A DNA stretch of 12,272 bases, from NCBI GenBank assembly GCA_016840245.1, contig JAEOST010000320.1:1-12272 (forward strand), written 5' to 3'. Under the pieces are notes generated by a model. It was not told the origin of the DNA, did not search any database, and worked only from the letters and a program-made list of their open reading frames with translations. Both the position numbers and the translations under genes were made by a program. Below are positions 7,336-12,272 of the stretch, piece after piece (positions within the stretch are counted from its first letter, which is position 1; every line of letters begins with the position of its first letter). This stretch comes from Candidatus Thorarchaeota archaeon (GTDB taxonomy: Archaea; Asgardarchaeota; Thorarchaeia; Thorarchaeales; Thorarchaeaceae).

Positions 7336-8409
7336 ATGAGGCAGGATAAGATGGAAACAAGCATGATGAAACCTCAGGAGTTCTCAGATATTCTTAGGGA
7401 AGTTCGTGCTGAACTTAATCTTACTAGAGGGATTCATCCTGAAATTCTTCGCGTTGATGAGATTGATGGTATGATTCATGTTGTTGTACCAGATAGAGCT
7501 GACAAGAGTTTGTGCTTGGGGCCAGGGGGTAGAGTAACAGCAAAAATCTCGAATCAACTTGGTAGGAATCTATCAATTCATACTGAAGATGAAATCATGC
7601 TACTTGAAACTAAGCTTAGAAGAACAGCCTCCAGAATTGAAGAGTTACTTCCTGAATGCAGTACATCACAGCATCCATTTCTGAGATTTCTATTAGATGT
7701 CGTAGAAAAGAGAATGAAGAACCCAATCGGCAGTATCAGCTGGCAAAAACAGGTAAAGATGGAAACTAAGATAGCAATAGCATATTCAGGTGGTGCAGAT
7801 AGCTCTGCAGTCTTAGCATATCTCAGTAATGTGGGGATACAACCTGATGCAATCACTACAGATCCAGGTCCTGAAACACTACCACCGCATCTGAAGAAAA
7901 GAATAACAGAGAATTGTGACAAGTTGGGAATCACGCATCAGTTTATTCAAAAGCCTGAATCCTTGGAAGACGTTGCATCACGAGCAAAGGAGGGGCGCAT
8001 TCATCCATGTGGACCATGTCATGAACAGCTGCTGTTAGCAGTTGAAAACGAATCCCATCAGGAGAAATATGATGTACTTCTGACTGGAGAGATGCTACCC
8101 AGTGGAAGGCAATCAATGATTATGTCCAAGGGACTCCTGATTGTCCACATTCCTGCTGCTCTAGCACTTACCAAATTCAACACACGGAAGCTAAGTGAAT
8201 CAGTAGGAATAACCCATGACACTACTACTTTTGGTTGTCATCTGCTCTCTGGATTACATGTACGGGGTTGGCAAATGGTGGGACCATCAATCTTTCGAGT
8301 ACTCAGAGAACTTGAGGCGGGTGTTCTCACAACTGGTCAAGCATTAGTCCTAGTGAAATCTATTTTGAGGCCCATATTGAAGTTGAAGATTGAATCGAAA
8401 GAGGAGTAG
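7336..8409 (+). CDS. KH-like domain plus PP-loop ATP pyrophosphatase, likely RNA-thiolation-type enzyme
   Basis: The C-terminal two thirds form an N-type PP-loop domain that would adenylate a substrate with ATP. The signature SGGADSS is at residues 151-157, and the later loop TGEMLPSGRQS at 250-260 sits where tRNA-thiolation enzymes carry TGHNxDD-type motifs. Cys225-x2-Cys228 (in CGPCHEQ) and Cys301 (in FGCHLL) follow. Three cysteines in this order and at about this distance from the PP-loop hold a [4Fe-4S] cluster in TtcA/TtuA-type 2-thiolation enzymes. The N-terminal third has a KH-like segment (about 45-105) with GPGG at 62-65 as the GxxG loop, suggesting RNA binding. The zinc fingers that flank TtuA/Ncs6 are absent, so this is not an ordinary member. 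Starts at 7351 (GAGGCAGG just upstream), 7363 or 7366 are also possible. The next gene starts 3 bases after its stop. An RNA sulfur-transfer role is inference. Confidence 0.8.
   Translation: MRQDKMETSMMKPQEFSDILREVRAELNLTRGIHPEILRVDEIDGMIHVVVPDRADKSLCLGPGGRVTAKISNQLGRNLSIHTEDEIMLLETKLRRTASRIEELLPECSTSQHPFLRFLLDVVEKRMKNPIGSISWQKQVKMETKIAIAYSGGADSSAVLAYLSNVGIQPDAITTDPGPETLPPHLKKRITENCDKLGITHQFIQKPESLEDVASRAKEGRIHPCGPCHEQLLLAVENESHQEKYDVLLTGEMLPSGRQSMIMSKGLLIVHIPAALALTKFNTRKLSESVGITHDTTTFGCHLLSGLHVRGWQMVGPSIFRVLRELEAGVLTTGQALVLVKSILRPILKLKIESKEE
8401..8406 (+). promoter_or_regulatory. Shine-Dalgarno of the DUF123 gene
   Basis: GAGGAG lies inside the last codons of the PP-loop gene, directly before its TAG stop, and 6 bases ahead of the ATG at 8413. 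The arrangement shows one transcript and probable translational coupling between the two genes. Confidence 0.65.
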
Positions 8410-8412
8410 CCA

Positions 8413-8883
8413 ATGAAAGGCGTGTATGCTCTTGTGATTAATCTACCCAACCACTTCCACGGACAAGTAGGTGCACTAGGTTCTGTGACACTCACTCCAG
8501 GATGTTGGGTATATCTAGGATCTGCAAGAGGAAAAACCTCTACTAGTCTTGAACATAGAATTCGACGTCATTTTTCAAACGATAAGAAAATCCACTGGCA
8601 TATTGATTACTTGTTGACTGGCAACGCTCATGTAGAACGAGCCATTTGGGCTGAATGTGAAAGAGATATCGAATGTCTTCTTGTGGAAGCGATTGGAGAA
8701 AGAGATGACTTTGAGAGAGGACCTACAGGATTTGGAGCTAGTGATTGTAAGAGAGAATGTGGATCCCATCTCTTTGGTTTTTCAGGTTCTGGAAAATTGG
8801 ATGTTGTTTTGATATCAATCTTCAGGAAATTTGGACTGACACCAAAGATAACCTCCGATGGAGTTACACAAATCTTGGAATAG
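8413..8883 (+). CDS. DUF123 / GIY-YIG nuclease-like protein
   Basis: A stand-alone member of the DUF123 family (COG1833), a GIY-YIG-type fold found mainly in archaea and in some thermophiles, at times fused to endonuclease III. The 156-residue product has the split GIY-YIG signature as GVYAL (residues 3-7) and WVYLGSARG (32-40). A basic helix RIRRHF (49-54) carries the expected Arg, then come the family hallmark HWHIDYLL (61-68), a Glu in IECLLVEA (86-93), and the C-terminal GFGASDC...CGSHLFGF. Structure-specific DNA cleavage in repair is the usual guess for the family, not an established activity. The start has a well-placed Shine-Dalgarno that overlaps the end of the PP-loop gene, so the two form an operon. 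The last 30 residues are not part of the signature and may vary. Confidence 0.9.
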   Translation: MKGVYALVINLPNHFHGQVGALGSVTLTPGCWVYLGSARGKTSTSLEHRIRRHFSNDKKIHWHIDYLLTGNAHVERAIWAECERDIECLLVEAIGERDDFERGPTGFGASDCKRECGSHLFGFSGSGKLDVVLISIFRKFGLTPKITSDGVTQILE

Positions 8884-8933
8884 GATGCTTGTGAGGTAAC
8901 TGTTAAATGTGTAGAATTCATCTGCTCAGTAGT

Positions 8934-8941
8934 AAGGAGGT
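8934..8941 (+). promoter_or_regulatory. Very strong Shine-Dalgarno of the 69-aa gene
   Basis: AAGGAGGT sits 6 bases before the ATG at 8948, the strongest ribosome binding site in the window. It supports the small gene as real. The TTAAAT at 8903-8908 could be a weak TATA element for a transcript of its own. Confidence 0.75.
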
Positions 8942-8947
8942 AAACCA

Positions 8948-9157
8948 ATGACTGATTGGACGAACATCTTCAACGAACTTAGAACGACTGGTTCATTGTT
9001 TACTGTGTATCTAAGATACATGCAGAGAGATACCTTGGCAAAGATACCCAATGTGAGGGTCTCAGACATCTATGACGAACACGTGAAACTTGAGAATCCT
9101 TCGGGATATGGCATCGTTTCATACGAGGATATTCTATACCTCTCAGTCCCGAGATAG
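8948..9157 (+). CDS. Small protein (69 aa), possible SH3/Sm-like barrel, function unknown
   Basis: The strong ribosome binding site and codon pattern support a real gene. I do not recognise a family. The sequence starts with a short helix (TDWTNIFNELRTTG), followed by a run of strand-like segments: LFTVYLRYM, IPNVRVSDIYDE, HVKLENPSG, YGIVSYEDILYLSV. The alternation of short strands, ending in a 'valid for x, I/L' strand pair, resembles small Sm-like or SH3-like beta barrels that bind nucleic acid or act as adaptors. That fold is an inference from pattern only. It has no cysteines, signal peptide or membrane segment. It lies 64 bases after the DUF123 gene and 99 before the PH-like gene, and its stop codon is inside a perfect 16-base dyad. 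Confidence 0.75.
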   Translation: MTDWTNIFNELRTTGSLFTVYLRYMQRDTLAKIPNVRVSDIYDEHVKLENPSGYGIVSYEDILYLSVPR

Positions 9158-9165
9158 TTATCTCG
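9150..9165. repeat. Perfect 16-base dyad at the end of the 69-aa gene
   Basis: CGAGATA, a 2-base centre GT, then TATCTCG form a perfect palindrome with 7-base arms. The stop codon of the small gene (9155-9157) sits in its middle. There is no following T-run, so it is not a standard terminator. In RNA it could form a short hairpin with a 4-base loop; in DNA it could be a binding site for a dimeric regulator ahead of the gene at 9257. Confidence 0.55.
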
Positions 9166-9196
9166 TTACGTATCAGGTTGAAGCAATACGCTCAAC

Positions 9197-9206
9197 TTTT
9201 ATGTAA
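9197..9206 (+). promoter_or_regulatory. Probable TATA box of the PH-like gene
   Basis: TTTTATGTAA is the best TATA-like stretch in the 99-base gap after the small gene. It would place transcription start near 9228, leaving a leader of about 30 bases that contains AGGTG (9242-9246) ahead of the ATG at 9257. The match is moderate. Confidence 0.4.
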
Positions 9207-9256
9207 TTAACTACGTCAATATCAATTGACTACAAGACAATAGGTGTGCATAGAAA

Positions 9257-10210
9257 ATGTCAGTAATAATGGCACCCGGTGAGAGGTCGCTCTCACATAC
9301 AAGAAGCTACGTGTTGACTAACTTCCGATTAATCCAGTGGGATGATGGGACGAGGTCTAACGTCAGTATTCCCCTCCATATCATCAGAGAATACAAACTT
9401 ACTCCCAACTCTGCAATGTTTCGTGTTGTGAACGGCATTGTGAATGTTGTTGGACCTCTTGTTCCAAGAGAACAGATGAGAGCTGCACTTGGATTAAGGG
9501 AGTTTGAGAATCTCACAGTAGGAGACCAGAAACGAATCTGTGATATGTCTGGCATACCATGGGTACATGACGGTCACCCACACAATAGATGGAGTTGGAT
9601 TGGATTCCACAGACCATTCTCAAGACATTTCTACACAACCTTTGCTTGGGTGAAAGGTGAATGTGTTTTCACATACTGGCCAGAAAGCTTCATTCTTACT
9701 AATTATAGACTATATCAGTTTGATACAAAGAAGAAGAAGGTCTACATGTTCCCAATGCAAATGGTAGAGACCTTCGAGTCAAGGGGTAACAAGCTGAAGA
9801 TCAAGGCAACCACAGGCGAGTTTGAGATGAGGGGTACAGTTCCAAGACAGGATCATCTACTCCGAGTCTGGCAACAACGTGAATGGGATTCTGTTCCTGA
9901 AGATCATCTAAAATGGCTGATAATGCCTGCCTCACAGGTTGCAGCACAACATCCACTCTCACAGTATGATCTCAGTGACTCAGCCCGTGTAACAACTTCA
10001 TTCGTCGCTCAAGAAACTAAAGAAGAAGTGCAGACCACAGCAACTTCTGCAGGAGGCGCAGGAGTTGTGTTTGTCAAACCTACAATCAAAGGCAAATGCA
10101 CTAACTGCGGAGCACCAATGAGCTATGAAACTATTGATTGGGTCGGTCCTGATCAATACAAGTGTGAAGCATGTCAAGCAGTACACAATGTAGAATATAC
10201 ACGAATGTAG
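9257..10210 (+). CDS. Tandem PH/GRAM-like domains with C-terminal zinc ribbon
   Basis: The 317-residue protein holds two copies of one motif about 127 residues apart: SYVLTNFRLIQWDD (17-30) followed by IPLHIIREYKL, and SFILTNYRLYQFD (144-156) followed by FPMQMVETFE. The pattern 'LTNxRLxQ-D, then a hydrophobic strand feeding an I/V helix or strand' is typical of PH-like folds: bacterial PH (bPH_2), GRAM and the GLUE domain of ESCRT-II Vps36. These bind lipid head groups or partner proteins. A Trp/His-rich linker (about 101-132) separates the repeats. A Ser/Thr/Ala-rich, probably flexible segment (about 240-275) leads to a zinc ribbon, Cys281-x2-Cys284-x18-Cys303-x2-Cys306. No membrane segment is present, so it would be cytosolic or peripheral. 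AGGTG at 9242-9246 is a modest ribosome binding site with 10-base spacing. The gene converges with AOR across 16 bases. Membrane-surface adaptor is my inference; no catalytic motif is visible. Confidence 0.75.
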   Translation: MSVIMAPGERSLSHTRSYVLTNFRLIQWDDGTRSNVSIPLHIIREYKLTPNSAMFRVVNGIVNVVGPLVPREQMRAALGLREFENLTVGDQKRICDMSGIPWVHDGHPHNRWSWIGFHRPFSRHFYTTFAWVKGECVFTYWPESFILTNYRLYQFDTKKKKVYMFPMQMVETFESRGNKLKIKATTGEFEMRGTVPRQDHLLRVWQQREWDSVPEDHLKWLIMPASQVAAQHPLSQYDLSDSARVTTSFVAQETKEEVQTTATSAGGAGVVFVKPTIKGKCTNCGAPMSYETIDWVGPDQYKCEACQAVHNVEYTRM

Positions 10211-10226
10211 TTGCACTACTGATGTC

Positions 10227-12119
10227 TTACGTATACCTGTCTGTCCACTCCAAGGACAATCGACGGATAGTGTCCTTAGTGGGCAGGCCGGTCTCCAAGT
10301 CCCAACCTCTCAATGTATAGTAATCATCTAACATCGGTTCAAGATCAACAACTTGTCCTTTTCCGGGTCCTTCAGGCATAGGCTCGTCAGTAAACCTTGA
10401 GGGTAGTTTGTCACTAGCTCGTGTGATTCCTTCTCTGGCATTAAACAGACGTTTAAGGTTCACCTGGCGTTCCGCAATCTCTGTGAGCTTCTCAGTACTC
10501 CCAAATGATTTCTCACCAGTTGCCAATGGTAACATCTTGGCAAAATCATCCATCCAAAAGATTGGTGGCCATGACACAGAATACCAACAGACTATTAGTG
10601 TGTCCCTAATGCAATAGGCATTTTCAGTTTCATAGACTGCAGCAGCTTTGTATTTTTCAGTGTAGGGATTAAGAATCTCAGGAAGCTTATCAGCACCCCA
10701 CCTCTTAGTGGCAACATCCTCGTAACCCAATTGGTCAACTACTACAAGGCTTCTGAGATGATCAGCACCTCTTGCTCCGGTTGCATGAGAAAGACCGATA
10801 CTTCTGTGAGTACGTCCATCCTGACCTGACACCTCAAGGCCCTTCACATGTATTGCATACTTCTCTGCACCCTTTCCAATGCGTTCTGCTGCGATCTTAC
10901 TTCCTTCTGCAAGAATGTCTCCGAATCCTTCACGATTACCCATCATCTCTAGGACACGTATAGCAGTTGCTCGGTCACCCCATTCGAGTTTCAGACCACC
11001 TGTATCTGATTCGTCAATAATACCATTCTCAAAGGCCTCGAAAGCAAAGGCCAGAATAGAACCAGCAGAAATGACATCCATTCCCAATCTATTACATATC
11101 TGATTAGCTCTCAAGGTTGTAGGAAAGTCATCAATACCAAGTAGACTTCCAAATGCCATAACACCCTCATACTCAGGACCCTCCTCAAGGGTTCCTGCAA
11201 ATGGACCAGATTGAATGAAGTTCATCTTTTTACAACCAAGACTACAACCAAAACAAGCACGGTCTGAAATCGTATATCTGGGCCGGATATAGTCCCCACT
11301 AAGACGTTCCCATCCATCAAAGACACCAGTGCGGTGATTGTAGGTGGGGAACTCTCCAATCTCCTGTTTTACTGCAGTTAAAATCCATGTACCCCATTTT
11401 CCCATTTCTTGAGCTTGTGGATTATTTCGGATTCGCATGTGAGCTTCCTTAGAGAATTCAACAAATGCTTCATGATTGCTTACTTCAATAGGACCGTGAC
11501 CCCTAATTGATATCGCTTTAACATTCTTTGAGCCTAGCACAGCCCCCATCCCTGTTCTACCCGCAGCTCGAGCATTATTGATGATAACGGATGCGAATCT
11601 AACTTTCCTCTCACCAGCAGGTCCAATTGCAGCAACTTGGATGTCTGGATCATTATGCTTCTTCTTTATCTCAGCTGTGACCTCGTTTGTTTTCATTCCC
11701 ATGAATTCTGAGGCATCTATCATCTGTAAATCAGAATCATCTATGTAGAGATAGACTGGTTTCTCAGATGCACCTTCAATGACAAGCATGTCGTAACCAG
11801 CGTATTTCAGCTCCGCTCCAAGAAAACCCCCGACATGACTTTCACCCCAGATTCCAGTTTGTGCCGCCTTGGATACAAATACAGTTCTCCCACTCATTGG
11901 CCATAATGTGCCCGTGATTGGTCCGGTTGCAATCATGAGTTTGTTTTCAGGAGATAAAGCATCAGTCCTACCTGGAACCTCTTCATACAATAATTTTGCA
12001 GCAAACCCGTCCCCTCCGATGTAGTCACGAATCCAATCAGTTGGAAGTGACTCGACTTTGAAATCACCAGTACTCAAATTTGCTCGTAGAATCTTACCCG
12101 CGTAACCACCATGTTTCAT
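10227..12119 (-). CDS. aor: Aldehyde:ferredoxin oxidoreductase (tungsten pterin enzyme)
   Basis: A cytosolic enzyme of the AOR family that oxidises aldehydes to carboxylic acids using a tungsten (or molybdenum) bis-pterin cofactor and passes electrons to ferredoxin. At 630 residues it has the family length (about 600-630). N-terminal features include YAGKILRANLSTG and the glycine-rich IGGDGFAAKLL. The pterin-binding signature is ARAAGRTGMGAVLGSKNVKA (183-202). The [4Fe-4S] cluster ligands are Cys289-x2-Cys292-x3-Cys296, with Cys511 in DTLIVCW as the probable fourth. Further family motifs are EGPEYEG, LGMDVISAGS and TGARGADHLRS. Specific subfamily (AOR, FOR, GAPOR and others) cannot be set by eye; the usual HDPR-like segment reads GQDGRT here. 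The ATG has GGGTGTGAT about 5-13 bases upstream, overlapping the ferredoxin-like gene's stop 13 bases before. It is the second gene of that operon, and the partner is the likely electron acceptor or subunit. Confidence 0.95.
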   Translation of the reverse strand: MKHGGYAGKILRANLSTGDFKVESLPTDWIRDYIGGDGFAAKLLYEEVPGRTDALSPENKLMIATGPITGTLWPMSGRTVFVSKAAQTGIWGESHVGGFLGAELKYAGYDMLVIEGASEKPVYLYIDDSDLQMIDASEFMGMKTNEVTAEIKKKHNDPDIQVAAIGPAGERKVRFASVIINNARAAGRTGMGAVLGSKNVKAISIRGHGPIEVSNHEAFVEFSKEAHMRIRNNPQAQEMGKWGTWILTAVKQEIGEFPTYNHRTGVFDGWERLSGDYIRPRYTISDRACFGCSLGCKKMNFIQSGPFAGTLEEGPEYEGVMAFGSLLGIDDFPTTLRANQICNRLGMDVISAGSILAFAFEAFENGIIDESDTGGLKLEWGDRATAIRVLEMMGNREGFGDILAEGSKIAAERIGKGAEKYAIHVKGLEVSGQDGRTHRSIGLSHATGARGADHLRSLVVVDQLGYEDVATKRWGADKLPEILNPYTEKYKAAAVYETENAYCIRDTLIVCWYSVSWPPIFWMDDFAKMLPLATGEKSFGSTEKLTEIAERQVNLKRLFNAREGITRASDKLPSRFTDEPMPEGPGKGQVVDLEPMLDDYYTLRGWDLETGLPTKDTIRRLSLEWTDRYT

Positions 12120-12132
12120 TAGAAATCACACC

Positions 12133-12272
12133 CTACTTTTTGGTTTCTGCTACACGTTTCATCTCTCGTAAATAACTCACAGCCTTGTCATGGCGTTCAA
12201 TAGTGGTTGATTTGGATGACGGACCATATTGAATTGCACCAGTTGGGCATATCTTTGCGCATTCAGGGTCAC
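12133..12272 (-). CDS. Ferredoxin-like 4Fe-4S subunit of AOR (partial, N-terminus beyond window)
   Basis: Only the last 45 residues are visible, starting DPECAKICPTGAIQYGPSS. The Cys-x3-Cys-Pro-Thr-Gly-Ala-Ile pattern is the closing half of a [4Fe-4S] ferredoxin motif (CxxCxxCxxxCP), so at least one more motif should lie outside the window. A charged helix-like tail (about 20-45) ends in VAETKK. It is upstream of aor, with 13 bases between stop and start, and shares its strand. Ferredoxin-like polyferredoxin subunits next to AOR genes are common in archaea and bacteria and act as electron acceptors or complex subunits. Other open frames at this edge are short and lack such a motif. Assignment of function is strong for the domain, moderate for the partnership. 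Confidence 0.85.
   Translation of the reverse strand, partial: DPECAKICPTGAIQYGPSSKSTTIERHDKAVSYLREMKRVAETKK

Noticed and set aside
8628..8948. Minus-strand frame of about 106 codons opposite the DUF123 gene
   Set aside because: The sense strand encodes the clear GIY-YIG signature; the antisense frame shows no motif or ribosome site.
1..12272. CRISPR array, tRNA/rRNA gene, insertion sequence or prophage signs
   Set aside because: No regularly spaced repeats, cloverleaf-like segments, transposase or integrase motifs, or target-site duplications were seen by eye. The gene order looks like ordinary compact chromosome.

Overview
The window looks like a stretch of archaeal chromosome of moderately low GC. 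The protein types point that way: a tungsten-type aldehyde:ferredoxin oxidoreductase with a ferredoxin-like partner, a stand-alone DUF123/GIY-YIG protein, and a PP-loop enzyme behind a KH-like domain. So do the signals: a TATA box about 26 bases upstream of a CutA start that has no usable Shine-Dalgarno, next to genes that do have GAGGTGA/GGAGG-type sites. Very large all-helical proteins of unknown function and a tandem PH-like protein would fit an Asgard (for example Thorarchaeota-like) genome. That placement is inference; no rRNA or phylogenetic marker is present.

Layout. Bases 1-729 (minus) hold most of a DHDPS/NAL-family aldolase, cut by the window edge. It is divergent from cutA (797-1114, plus). 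cutA converges, with a 3-base overlap, on a two-gene minus-strand operon (6225 to 1111) coding for an 883-aa coiled-coil protein and an 819-aa zinc-ribbon protein. I recognise neither; together they fill about 40% of the window and are its best candidate for an undescribed system. Upstream of them, also on the minus strand, is a metallo-beta-lactamase-fold hydrolase of LACTB2-like layout (7278-6331).

Divergent from the hydrolase is a plus-strand run. It starts with a KH-like/PP-loop protein carrying a CxxC plus distant Cys arrangement like tRNA-thiolation enzymes (7336-8409). A DUF123 GIY-YIG protein follows 3 bases later (8413-8883), then a 69-aa protein with a very strong Shine-Dalgarno (8948-9157), then a protein with two PH/GRAM-like repeats and a C-terminal zinc ribbon (9257-10210). 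This converges with a minus-strand operon in which a ferredoxin-like subunit (12272-12133, partial) precedes the aldehyde:ferredoxin oxidoreductase (12119-10227).

The genes do not form one pathway. Clear functional units are the ferredoxin/AOR pair (redox), the coupled pair of giant unknown proteins, and probably the PP-loop/DUF123 pair (nucleic-acid related, inferred). Coding density is very high: no gap exceeds about 105 bases. I saw no tRNA, rRNA, CRISPR array, insertion sequence or convincing intrinsic terminator.
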